DNA from: Paulinella micropora
Lineage: Eukaryota; Cercozoa; Imbricatea; Euglyphida
Direction of reading: 5' to 3'
DNA: 23,996 nt
NCBI GenBank assembly: GCA_009731375.1
Contig: BJOX01000226.1
Span: 165,817-189,812 of the forward strand
Shown: positions 1-9,554 of the stretch, in pieces
How positions within the stretch are numbered: the stretch's first letter is position 1
Layout of the letters: every line of letters begins with the position of its first letter
Position numbers and translations under genes: made by a program
The notes under the pieces: generated by a model
The model's input: only the letters and a program-made list of their open reading frames with translations
The model's database searches: none
Told to the model about the DNA's origin: nothing

Positions 1-237
1 TGTAATGCCCCCAACGATAGCTCGTAAAAAGTCGGTAATACAACCAAACACAGTCCTCAAGAATGAGAATGATGTCTCGTTGTATTAGCTCAGTGAAGCC
101 AAAAAGGAAAACGGCAACAGACCAGGAATAAAATGGCATCAGGTCCAATCCGGACAAATAATACTGAAAAACAAGCTGGTGCACCTGTCACCAGGAAAAG
201 GTATTTTTTACCTGCTATCCGGGTGGTGATGCCTACA
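1..237 (-). repeat. LTR of a related Ty3/gypsy subfamily, reverse orientation
   Basis: Read on the - strand this stretch aligns along its length with the 3' LTR at 9555-9772. It starts TGTAGGCATCACC (against TGTGGACATCACC), shares the GGTAAAAAA, CACTGAGCTAATA and GAGACATCATTCTC blocks, and ends GAGCTATCGTTGGGGG..TACA. It is clearly diverged from that LTR, so it is a different subfamily or an old copy. No polypurine tract lies just upstream of its 5' end (238-260 read in reverse), so it is either a solo LTR or the 5' LTR of an element running off the window to the left. Confidence 0.82.
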
Positions 238-403
238 CGACAATTCCAGGCTTGTCACAGTAAATACTATTTTACGCAAACAGTCTTTTGATATTAATAT
301 TAAAATTAATATTTGCCACAAGTAGGAATAAGTGGGAAGTGTGACAGTAAAATAGATTTGAAGTGGTACCAATAGATTATGTGTATTTACCCTTGTTTCA
401 TCA

Positions 404-600
404 CGTCTTTACTGAAAGTTGTGAGTTTGGATACAACCCCAAGTGGTAATCATAAGTTACACAACGAATTCTTAATAAAGATTTTTATGGCTGCATTAAG
501 TCCTGACTCCACAATGAAAGAGCAGGTGAAATATTAATACAAGTAAATAGCAGAGCGATTACTTCATATATAAATTCAACATAACGAAAAAGTTTTTCGT
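404..600. repeat. Dispersed repeat, upstream copy
   Basis: Shares ordered blocks with 10078-10245 in the same orientation: GTGAGTTTG.ATACAAC, ACAACGAA.TCTTA, ATGGCTGCATTAAGTCCTGAC (here) against GTGGCTGCATTGAGTCCTGAC (there), GGTGAAATA, and AGTAAATAG.AGAG. Identity is partial with several indels. Neither copy lies inside the LTRs of the element at 659-9772. The family is not one I recognise. Confidence 0.6.
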
Positions 601-654
601 GAGGGCTTTGACTTTTTTGAACGCATAGGATCATCCATTCCTCATATACTATGA

Positions 655-658
655 TAAT
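655..658. repeat. Probable target-site duplication (TAAT), left
   Basis: TAAT immediately precedes the TGTGG start of the 5' LTR and also immediately follows the ...TACA end of the 3' LTR at 9773-9776. A 4-base match alone could be chance, but it falls exactly at both LTR edges. Confidence 0.55.
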
Positions 659-844
659 TGTGGACATCACCCCCCGAATTATCCGGTAAAAAACTTATTT
701 ATAGATTTCGTCTGGCCGGACACGTCTGAAATGCCAATTTGATCCTGGTCTTTTGGCGGCTTTTGGTCTTTGCGTCACCGTAGGCTGAGCTAATATAACG
801 AGACATCATTCTCTTTTTTGAGGACTGTGTTTGGTTATATTACC
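659..844 (+). repeat. 5' LTR, truncated by assembly
   Basis: Matches 9555-9733 from the TGTGGACATC start to GGTTATATTACC with one substitution and a 7-base insertion after GCGTCAC. A TATA-like TTATTTATAG lies about 30 bases in, as in the other copy. The last ~39 bases expected from the 3' LTR (GACTTACTCTTCC...TACA) are missing. Instead the sequence flips into an inverted LTR piece and then N. Confidence 0.85.
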
Positions 845-885
845 TACAAACACAGTCCTCAAGAATGAGAATGATGTCTCGTTGT
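845..885 (-). repeat. Inverted LTR fragment at the gap edge
   Basis: Bases 848-885 are identical to 46-83, part of the reverse-oriented LTR at the window start, and are an imperfect reverse complement of 804-838 in the 5' LTR. The result is a tail-to-tail LTR palindrome ending at the N run. It is either a true inverted LTR or a contig-end misjoin. Confidence 0.8.
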
Positions 886-1825
886 NNNNNNNNNNNNNNN
901 NNNNNNNNNNNNNNNNNNNNNNNNNNNNNNNNNNNNNNNNNNNNNNNNNNNNNNNNNNNNNNNNNNNNNNNNNNNNNNNNNNNNNNNNNNNNNNNNNNNN
1001 NNNNNNNNNNNNNNNNNNNNNNNNNNNNNNNNNNNNNNNNNNNNNNNNNNNNNNNNNNNNNNNNNNNNNNNNNNNNNNNNNNNNNNNNNNNNNNNNNNNN
1101 NNNNNNNNNNNNNNNNNNNNNNNNNNNNNNNNNNNNNNNNNNNNNNNNNNNNNNNNNNNNNNNNNNNNNNNNNNNNNNNNNNNNNNNNNNNNNNNNNNNN
1201 NNNNNNNNNNNNNNNNNNNNNNNNNNNNNNNNNNNNNNNNNNNNNNNNNNNNNNNNNNNNNNNNNNNNNNNNNNNNNNNNNNNNNNNNNNNNNNNNNNNN
1301 NNNNNNNNNNNNNNNNNNNNNNNNNNNNNNNNNNNNNNNNNNNNNNNNNNNNNNNNNNNNNNNNNNNNNNNNNNNNNNNNNNNNNNNNNNNNNNNNNNNN
1401 NNNNNNNNNNNNNNNNNNNNNNNNNNNNNNNNNNNNNNNNNNNNNNNNNNNNNNNNNNNNNNNNNNNNNNNNNNNNNNNNNNNNNNNNNNNNNNNNNNNN
1501 NNNNNNNNNNNNNNNNNNNNNNNNNNNNNNNNNNNNNNNNNNNNNNNNNNNNNNNNNNNNNNNNNNNNNNNNNNNNNNNNNNNNNNNNNNNNNNNNNNNN
1601 NNNNNNNNNNNNNNNNNNNNNNNNNNNNNNNNNNNNNNNNNNNNNNNNNNNNNNNNNNNNNNNNNNNNNNNNNNNNNNNNNNNNNNNNNNNNNNNNNNNN
1701 NNNNNNNNNNNNNNNNNNNNNNNNNNNNNNNNNNNNNNNNNNNNNNNNNNNNNNNNNNNNNNNNNNNNNNNNNNNNNNNNNNNNNNNNNNNNNNNNNNNN
1801 NNNNNNNNNNNNNNNNNNNNNNNNN
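886..1825. other. Assembly gap (940 N)
   Basis: Run of N. It hides the rest of the 5' LTR, the tRNA primer-binding site, the leader and the N-terminal part of the gag-like ORF. Every ORF called across it is artificial. Confidence 0.99.
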
Positions 1826-2835
1826 TTTGTAACTGCCTTCACACGGGCTTACAACGAAATGTACAAAGCACTGAAAGACAACACAAGGCAACATCCTGTT
1901 TACGAGGAGGTTGACAAGTCTTGTCAGGTGCTTGAACGCCTCACACAACTCCATAAGGGCCTCTTTGAGGGGAAGGAGCAAAAACCAACATGGAAACAAT
2001 GGGCCCACACGAAGAATCACACTCTCATTAAAGGCCCTCTCACAACAATCCCAAATAATAACAGAGCTGATAAGTCTTCCATGAGAGAAAAGGCACACTT
2101 CCTCTCTAGTGCCACAGGGCTTGCACAGTTCGTGACTCATCTAGCACGACAGGTGAAAGAAGAAGAGACGAGACAGAAAGAGGAGAAGGAGCAGAAGGAG
2201 AAGATAGCTGTGGCAATGGCAGTAGCACGGGTGGCTCCACAGCCAACGGCTCCACCTACCACATCTAACCCAGCTCCCAAGAAAGCAGGAGGAGGACCCA
2301 CAGGAGGAGGACCCCAAGGGGGAGGGACAGTAATTAACTTGACTGACTCCCAGAAGAAAAAGCAGGCGCTGCAGGCAGCCCTAGCTAAAATCAAAATTGG
2401 GGGAGGGGGCCTTAAGCTCTATGCTATCACTGCCAATGAGGCTGACACAGAGAAGACCCTCATGACTAAGCTCAATGAGATGGACAGATGCTTCCAGCAA
2501 AACCAGTGTGAGGTGGAGCAGGAGTATGAAGTCCTAGAACATCTCTGTGATCGATCCCTCCTTGGAGCTGGTTTTGATCGTATAACTTACGAGAAGTACA
2601 GAGGAGAGGAGGAGCTAGCAAGGAAAGGTGGACATGCAGAGATGAGTTGTACTCTGGCCATTGCCGCCCTCATTCGATACTTTAAGGCAAGTGGATACCA
2701 ACACTTGTGCACGGGCACGTTGATTGGGTTTGAAATTTTCGACTTAGTATCGGAGCAGTTGCAGTCTGTCACTCAGCTTGCATCTGTCTTAACAAATGTG
2801 GGCACCCAGTACACTCTCTTTTATAACCACAAAGC
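1826..2835 (+). CDS. Gag-like ORF of the retrotransposon, both ends lost in gaps
   Basis: The frame is open from the first base after the gap (the first ATG is at 1859) to the next N run, about 336 codons, so neither terminus is seen. In order: a basic/polar N-terminal part; a K/E/Q/R-rich coiled-coil-like stretch (about residues 115-130 from the gap); an Ala/Pro/Gly-rich linker with repeated GGGP; a K/A-rich helix; then a folded-looking C-terminal part with several Cys and His (LEHLCDRSLLGAG, GHAEMSCTLAIAALIRYF). No CCHC zinc knuckle or major homology region is recognisable. The gag role is inferred only from its position between the 5' LTR and pol. It could also be an extra ORF or part of another copy scaffolded here. 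Codon use and style resemble the pol ORF. Confidence 0.6.
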
Positions 2836-2845
2836 NNNNNNNNNN
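2836..2845. other. Scaffold join (10 N)
   Basis: A fixed-size 10-N run. It is followed by a duplicated piece of the RT domain rather than by the expected sequence between gag and protease. Confidence 0.95.
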
Positions 2846-3154
2846 AGCATGCTGAGTAGCAAATATAATGACCAGACAGAGGGAGGCTTCATGAAGAGGA
2901 CAGAAGGCGGGAGAGTACGCATTTTGTTACATCGATGACACTATCGTGTACTCCAATACGATGGAAGATCACATCGACCATCTAACAGATATTTTCAGGC
3001 GTATCAAACTATTTGGCCTGAAATGTAATTTGAAGAAATGTCAACTCGCAAAGACAAGCGTGACATATTTGGGGTACGAAATCTCTTACAATAGAGTCTC
3101 GATATCCAAAGAGAAGAGGGAGGAGATCATGAGCCGGCAGAGGCCGAAGAATCG
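2846..3154 (+). pseudogene. Misplaced, frameshifted second copy of an RT-domain segment
   Basis: Nearly identical to 5231-5544 of the pol ORF, covering the region around the YIDD catalytic box and the LGY motif. It lacks 5 bases where 5231-5544 has ATGAGGAGAAGAGG (here ATGAAGAGG), which breaks the frame. It also has a few substitutions, such as GACACTATC for GACATTATC just after YIDD. It is bounded on each side by exactly 10 N. The simplest reading is a small contig from a sister copy of the element placed in the gag-protease gap by scaffolding, not a real second RT. Confidence 0.85.
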
Positions 3155-3164
3155 NNNNNNNNNN
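3155..3164. other. Scaffold join (10 N)
   Basis: A 10-N run between the misplaced RT fragment and the start of the visible pol frame. Confidence 0.95.
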
Positions 3165-3166
3165 AA

Positions 3167-6100
3167 CCGCAAGCCGCACACACGCAACGATCTCTAGGAA
3201 AGCGACCAAGAGAGAACAGGCGTGAAGCTAACACACCTTGTATTCGTTGGTGGGCACGGGCACCGGAAAGGGAGGAGGAGGCAAACCTCGAGAAAAGGAT
3301 ACAGATTTTAGAACACAAGCTCCTTGTATTGGCCTTAAAAAGTCACCGGCCAGACGCTTTATGCTATACGAACCTTTTTTGTGAAACATTAAATACCTTT
3401 ATAAACGTTGGTAATGATACTATGGCGAATATTAATATTGTCGGCCGGAAATTTACTACGAAACACCATGCGTGGTTAGAAACTAATATGAAAAAATCAT
3501 CTGGCACTTTGAAAGGAGTTAGTAGTCGGACGGATATAACGGGCATCATCACTTTAAATTTTAAATTGAAATCCGGACGAGTATATCGAGTGGACTTATA
3601 CGTTGTCCCCGAATACCACGGATCTGTTCTTTTGTCGTACGACCAACTGGCGACAATGAACGTAGTGATTGATTGCGCCGCCAAAAGAGTCATATACGGC
3701 GTAGAGCCAGGAGAAGAATATACTGTCGACTCTCTCCATGCTATTGACTCATACGAGGCCCTACACCTAGGGGTAGCATCGGAAGGGAAACAGGTGGCCA
3801 TTACACACGCATATGAGGCATATATGCCAACGGACGCGGTGTCTAAAGATGGTTCAAACCTGTCAGACAAGAGAGAGGCGGAGGTCTATACGGCTACAGT
3901 CTCTACACAATGGGATAAAAAGTCGATAGACGATCTCATTGAAAAGAGGAAAGAGGAGATTATATGCATGGGAAAAAGGTGCCCATCGTTGGCGAGATTT
4001 GAAGAAGGAGCAGGGGCCGATGTATATATTACCAACGGGTATTGCTTTCACGTAAAGGTGGAAGAGAAGGACAGACAGGAGTTTATACCGAGGAGAAGGG
4101 GACGACTCCCTGATATCCCGGCAGAAGATATTAAAAGCTTTATTACCGAATTCTGGGGTGACGAGCCTACGTGGCCGCGCTCACTGACAGAAGTGAAAAA
4201 GTGCCTGCGCACTCTTTTTGAAAATAATAAACCATATACGGTCATACTCCCGTACAATGAGAAGGCGATATGGGCGCAGGAGATACGGGACCGGCTTATT
4301 GATCATCCGATACCGGTGCCCTCACGGAAGCAACACTTAGTGGTGGCTTGTCGTCTCGGGACTCGTGAGCAGAGCAGTGCATACAAGCGGAAGCTCAGAG
4401 ACCAGGACAAGTTGAAATTGATTCCTCAAGCATTCACATGCTTCGATGGTTTCTACACCCGAAAAGCTCCGTTGCAATATGCGAGATTAATAGATATGTT
4501 GGTAGGTCTGGCGGAGGACGACGAACCAGACACTGCCACATATGAAAAAACGGGAATGGACGATATATCAGAAGAAGAGTTGGGCTTGGAGGAGGACAGA
4601 GCACCCCTCAAGCATCACAAGAGAATGTCAGAGGAGGAGTTTAAGGCGGCGATAGACGAGAAATTGGCAGGAGGAGCAGGTACGGAGAAGGAGAAAGAGG
4701 TTTTGAAAGAGAGATTGAAGGCGAACAAAATGATTTTTGACCCCCCTCAAGCGGGAGGTGTCAAGCCGGAAGACTTCACCGCGGTTATTTGTAAAATACC
4801 AGGTGCTGAGCCTTCACCGGCGCCACGACGGGCAAATCTGAGTATACATGAAGCAAAGATCGCAGAAGAACAAGCACGGCAGTTACTCGATGAGGATTTC
4901 ATTGAGAGATCGACATCTCCAATAGTTTCCCAACCGAGACTGGTGCCTAAACCGGGAGGAGAATGGCGCTTAACGGTTAACTATGCCCGCGTCAATAAAA
5001 TTTTAGAGGAGGAACGAAATCCATTACCTACTCTTGAAGAAGGAAGGCGAGTATTGCGGAACGCCAAGCTATACTCAGTCATTGATCTGAAGAATGGCTT
5101 CTGGCAAATTCCACTGGATGAAAAGTCCAGATGGCTGACTGCATTTGTAGTAGGAATGGAGATATATCAGTGGAAAGTACTTCCGATGGGACTCAAACAG
5201 GCCCCGGGACTCTTTCAGAAAGCGATGCAAAGCATGCTGAGTAGCAAATATGATGACCAGACAGAGGGAGGTTTCATGAGGAGAAGAGGACAGAAGGCGG
5301 GAGAGTACGCATTTTGTTACATCGATGACATTATCGTGTACTCCAATACGATGGAAGAGCACATCGACCATCTAACAGACATTTTCAGGCGTATCAAACT
5401 ATTTGGCCTGAAATGTAATTTGAAGAAATGTCAACTCGCAAAGACAAGCGTGACATATTTGGGGTACGAAATCTCTTACAATAGAGTCTCGATATCCAAA
5501 GAGAAGAGGGAGGAGATCATGAGCCGGCAGAGGCCGAAGAATCGCACAGAGCTGCACTCATTTCTTGCGATGGCGCAATATTACAGCCAGTTCATACCCA
5601 ATTGGGGTGCAACTCGGGCTAAGTTGGAGAGAATGATCGACTTCGGTGATTTTGAGAAGTGGGATGATGAAGCCTTAGAAGCGTACAACACGCTCAAAGA
5701 TCTCATCTACAAAGATCCGAAGGATGGCGGACTCGTGCTGATGATGGCCGACTTTTCGAAGCAATTCGTAGTCGACACAGACGCATCAAAGTTCGCGATC
5801 GGCGCAGGCTTACAACAGGAAGATGAGGAGAAAAAGTGGCGCCCGATCATGTTTATAAGTAGAAAGTTGTGCTCGGCGGAGCGAAACTATTGTACGAGAC
5901 AGAGAGAGGCACTGGCGGTGGTCTGGGCCCTCAAACGGTTGAGAGAGTATTTATGGGGTGGACCTCAGTTTATAGTAAGGACTGATCACCAGAATTTACT
6001 ATGGCTGATGAATCATGAACAGACTGGCCGTCTAGCGAGATGGCAGGCATTCTTGTCATGTTTCAATTTTACAATGGTCCATCTACCCGGCAAGCGAAAT

Positions 6101-7960
6101 GTTGTCGCTGACAGCCTCTCCAGGCTAGAGTTTCACTCAGAAGTGGCAGCTCTCGTATCATCAGCAGAAATGGAGGATCTATCCCCAGACTGCACATACG
6201 AAGTGCATCATATCGAGTCGATGCAGATGGCGAGAGGGGTCCGATATAACCGATCGGGTCTACGTCATAGCCCGCAAGGTCCGGATCATGGGATATGTTG
6301 TACAGCACATGTCCTCGAGGATGCTGAGTGGTCCTATGAAGCATATGAGAATATGAAGGCGGAGATAAAACAAGAAGAGATTAAGCAAGAAGCATATGCG
6401 GAACCCCCGCAGGAGAACAAGGAGGAGTTAGACGAAAACCCTGAGAGGATAGGAGTGCAGCTAGAGGATGGGACTATCCACATAGCCTCACCCACTGCAT
6501 GGAGACAGCAACAGGCTCTCGATCCGGAGTTCAAAGAGCTAATACAGCTATACAAGAACCCGAACGAGCTGAAAATGACGAAGGACATTAAGGAGCAACA
6601 GAAGGAGATGGGGTGGAGAGACGGTCTCTTGTGGTACAAAGGCCAACACGGGCGCTATGCATCACAACCAGACAAATGGACTCTCTGGGTTCCTGAGAAA
6701 CTCAGACACATCATTTTTGTCGCTGCTCATAACTGCCCACTACTGGCGCACCCGGGCCGACAAAGAACGCATATGTTCATTTCGAGACGATTCTGGTGGA
6801 AGAAGATGAAGGAGAATATCGATGAACAGGCCAATGCATGCATCCCATGCAAGACATCCAAAACACCATTGAAGGCGAATTTTGGCCTGATCGGGACTTT
6901 TCCTTTACACTTAGGAATGTTCGAGTTCTTACACACTGATCATGTAGGACCTTTCTCGGTCACGACGGAAGGTTACAGATACCTTCTAACGGCCATAGAC
7001 AGAGCCACCAACTATGTTTGGGTGGTCCCAGTCAAAGATGTTGCGGGAGAAACAACAGCCAAGGCGTTGATTGACAGGATCATCTCACAGATTGGGGTGC
7101 AGAGAAAAATATGCTCAGATCGAGGCTCTGACTTTAATAATGAAGTCATCGACAAGCTATCTGCATATTACGGCATGAAATGGCAATATGTCACCGCCTA
7201 TAACCCCAGAGCGAACGGCAAGATAGAGCGGGTGCATAGACCCCTCAAGGCCGCGCTGAAGATGTATTGTATGAAGAAGGAGAACCAAAAGGCATGGGTG
7301 GAGGCAGCATCCTCGTTTGCCTTTGCTATGAATTGCCTACCCTCTACAGCGTTAGGTGGTTCAAAAGGTTCCGTCTCGCCATACCAATTGGTATATGGGC
7401 GTGAGCCCGCCATCCCAGCCTCACTGCTGCACCCAAAAGATTCATGGGCAGATCAGGATGAGCTGTTTGGGGTGAGACTTCGGGCGAAGATGGAGGCGGA
7501 GCAAATAGTACAGGCGCATAGGGAGGCGGAGCGCAGGAAGACTGATGCTGAAGGTGTCAGGCAGGCACACCTGGATCAAGTCAGATTTCAGGTCGGGGAT
7601 ATTGTACTACTGTATCATCCTCAGGTTCCTCAGGGAGTCAGCTCGAAGCTGTTCATCCACTGGAAAGGACCATACCAGATCATGGAACAGATGGGGCCTT
7701 TGAATTATAAAATCAGGGGCAGAGGGAAAGTTCAAATAGTCAATGTACGAAGGCTGATTAAGTATGATCCCTTCCTACTTGAAGATGAGTCCGTTGATCA
7801 AGCACTCAAACGGATGGAGGCTGACTTTAAAAAGGTCCCACCAATCCGTCAGGAGGATATCTCGGAACGGGATGCCTACAGGGCACCAATTGCGGAGAAG
7901 GAGGAGGCTGAGCTGGAGAACAAGCGGGCCACCGACCGCAAAAGTGCGGCGGGGACTCAG
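3167..7960 (+). CDS. pol: Pol polyprotein: protease-like, RT, RNase H, integrase
   Basis: The frame is open back to the gap, so the true start is unseen. The first usable in-frame codon in older-style calls is TTG at 3329, and residue numbers here count from it. Retropepsin-like fold: DTMA at 30-33 where DTGA is normal, and LLSYD at 101-105. A long unassigned linker runs from about 115 to 460. RT: VIDLKNGFWQ with Asp586, the YIDD box (Asp666, Asp667) and LGYEIS. RNase H: VDTDAS (Asp818), a Glu in QREALAV, TDHQNL (Asp886) and an Asp in NVVADSLSR. Integrase: H1134-x6-H1141-x29-C1171-x2-C1174 zinc finger, then Asp1204, Asp1264 and Glu1300 (DD35E), then the GPY module at 1447-1449. It copies and integrates the element. 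The frame runs into a 10-N join at 7961. The stop at 8083 lies in the wrong frame past that join and is artificial. Confidence 0.93.
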
Positions 7961-8025
7961 NNNNNNNNNNGGCTGAGCTGGAGAACAAGCGGGCCACCGA
8001 CCACAAAAGTGCGGCGGGGACTCAG
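7906..8025 (+). repeat. 55-base direct duplication across a 10-N join
   Basis: Bases 7906-7960 and 7971-8025 match except for one change (GACCGC against GACCAC), with exactly 10 N between. This is what two contigs with an unmerged terminal overlap look like. With one copy removed, the pol frame continues without a stop into the ORF ending at 8718. Confidence 0.88.
7961..7970. other. Scaffold join (10 N)
   Basis: A 10-N run inside pol, flanked by the same 55 bases on both sides. Confidence 0.95.
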
Positions 8026-8718
8026 ACCCGCAAAAGGGGGGAGGCGAACGTGCCGGAAGGAAAGGTCACCGAGGCGCAAATAAGGAGAGCGCAAAATGAC
8101 CCTATCTACGACCGACCGAGAAAGGCGATAAGGACGGCACGTTCGCAAGGAGTCCATCAAGAGGGGAGCGATGACGGAGATCAAGACCCTCGCGCGGGCA
8201 ATGACACTCTCGTTCACCCCAGTTGGAAAGAAGGAGATGCGATTGGACATATTTCATGGGCCAAAGACGCTTTTTACTTGGTGAGGCCTGCGGCTCAACA
8301 CGTAGCCGATGACACGCTCTCAGATTTATATCTCATGAGAGTCATGGCAGTACCTCACAAACGCCATACGCGATCGAGTCGAATTTCGACTGCGGCACAA
8401 ATCATACAACCAGCCTTACATTTCTGGAGGAGTCTGGATCCAGTGGAAGATCCTAAAGTAAGACAATACCTTCCAGTATATAAAGACACCAAGAAACTTG
8501 AGACATGGGATGATACCATATCTCCCACAGATAAAGATCATACCGCGTGGACCATACAAGCACTACCACGAGGGGTGCTGGACATTCCTTTTGACTTGGC
8601 ACAAGGCGCAATCCCTCACAAAATTTGGGACGTCCTCGAACAGTCTACCTTAGACTTAACTTTGGTTGGAGGTCCTCCACCAGGTAAAGGAGTCCGCGCG
8701 CGTAAACGGCGTCTATAG
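7972..8718 (+). CDS. C-terminal extension of the pol polyprotein, unknown function
   Basis: About 248 codons open from the join to a TAG at 8716-8718. An internal GTG at 8050 would give 222 residues, but there is no good ATG near the start. Its first residues repeat the end of the pol frame (AELENKRATD), which shows it is the same reading frame as pol and not a separate gene. The N-terminal part is Arg/Glu/Asp-rich and probably disordered. From about 8220 there is a more folded-looking region (GDAIGHISWAKDAFYLV, then W- and P-containing segments). It ends in a basic tail (KGVRARKRRL). There is no signal peptide, membrane helix, chromodomain or zinc finger, so it is not an obvious env. The role is unknown. 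A basic tail could serve integrase targeting or nuclear entry, but that is inference. Confidence 0.75.
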   Translation, partial: AELENKRATDHKSAAGTQTRKRGEANVPEGKVTEAQIRRAQNDPIYDRPRKAIRTARSQGVHQEGSDDGDQDPRAGNDTLVHPSWKEGDAIGHISWAKDAFYLVRPAAQHVADDTLSDLYLMRVMAVPHKRHTRSSRISTAAQIIQPALHFWRSLDPVEDPKVRQYLPVYKDTKKLETWDDTISPTDKDHTAWTIQALPRGVLDIPFDLAQGAIPHKIWDVLEQSTLDLTLVGGPPPGKGVRARKRRL

Positions 8719-9540
8719 TAAGTATTTTTTTTCTCTAGAAGTATTGTGGACCTGATCGATTGCGAACATAGACTTAAATAGCATTGATCCAATATCGTCC
8801 CGACAACCTTACTTAGATATTAAAGCTACTACAGCATTCATTCTTCTAGAGATTAACAAGACACAGCTGACAAAAAAATATGCATTCTATTCTCTTGCTT
8901 CGGCAGAGGCAGACGAGACTGCCACGAAACAGCACCGTTACGGGATCGCTATTTGAGTGAGCGATGGTGTTTCCTGGATACGACCCGCATTAGTACCAGA
9001 ATGATGATTTCATTAAAGACTCTACAGTCTAATCAAGAACTGATATATTTTAATAACATGAACTGCTACACCGGATTCCATCGATCTCTACTTGTATCGG
9101 CATATCGCAAGGTTAGGGCGCACTCAACCCAACTTCGGATATAGTCGTCAGACTTGATCACCTGACACTATATTAAATGATACCGATTTATACAAGGGTA
9201 TGTCTTCACAAAAAGTAAATGTATTTATGGAAACCGACGACCGGTTATTACATATATATGGAAATGGCGACATTACATATTACTCAACCATAAAACATTA
9301 TACTTGGGCATACTGCACAAATATCTTATCGACAGAAGAAAGAGGAAGATTTTAATATAGATACTGAATGTGCTAGAGTATATATACGATTGGTACCGGG
9401 GCAAGTATCATTGTTGTTTTATAACGGCTAATTCGTGGATTGATGTATCTTCATACATAACTCTAAACGAATCTTGCTGAGTCAGAAAAGAAATCAGTTC
9501 AAAGCGTATTATGTCGGAAACGAAGTTCCGCCATAAAAAA
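8719..9540 (+). other. 3' untranslated region of the retrotransposon
   Basis: AT-rich stretch of about 820 bases between the polyprotein stop and the polypurine tract. Only short chance ORFs (up to about 63 codons) are present, with no protein motif I recognise and no clear tandem repeat. Such a long 3' UTR could once have held a third ORF, but nothing in the sequence shows this. Confidence 0.65.
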
Positions 9541-9554
9541 CTGGGAGGGGGTAC
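9541..9554 (+). promoter_or_regulatory. Polypurine tract, plus-strand DNA primer
   Basis: CTGGGAGGGGGTAC lies directly before the TGTGGACATC start of the 3' LTR, the place where the RNase-H-resistant purine primer of LTR elements sits. It fixes the LTR start at 9555. Confidence 0.8.

Larger units (their letters stand above)
238..658. other. Non-coding flank between the two LTRs
   Basis: AT-rich DNA with no convincing ORF. Around 290-316 it has an interrupted palindrome of TTAATATT type. The only recognisable part is the segment at about 404-600, which has a diverged second copy downstream of the retrotransposon. Confidence 0.6.

Noticed and set aside
831-2140. Long ORFs on both strands across the 940-N gap
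   Set aside because: They are almost entirely unknown residues; only the real + frame from 1826 onward is supported.
8050-8718. Separate env or accessory gene downstream of pol
   Set aside because: The frame is the pol frame once the duplicated join is recognised, and it has no signal peptide, membrane span or start codon of its own.
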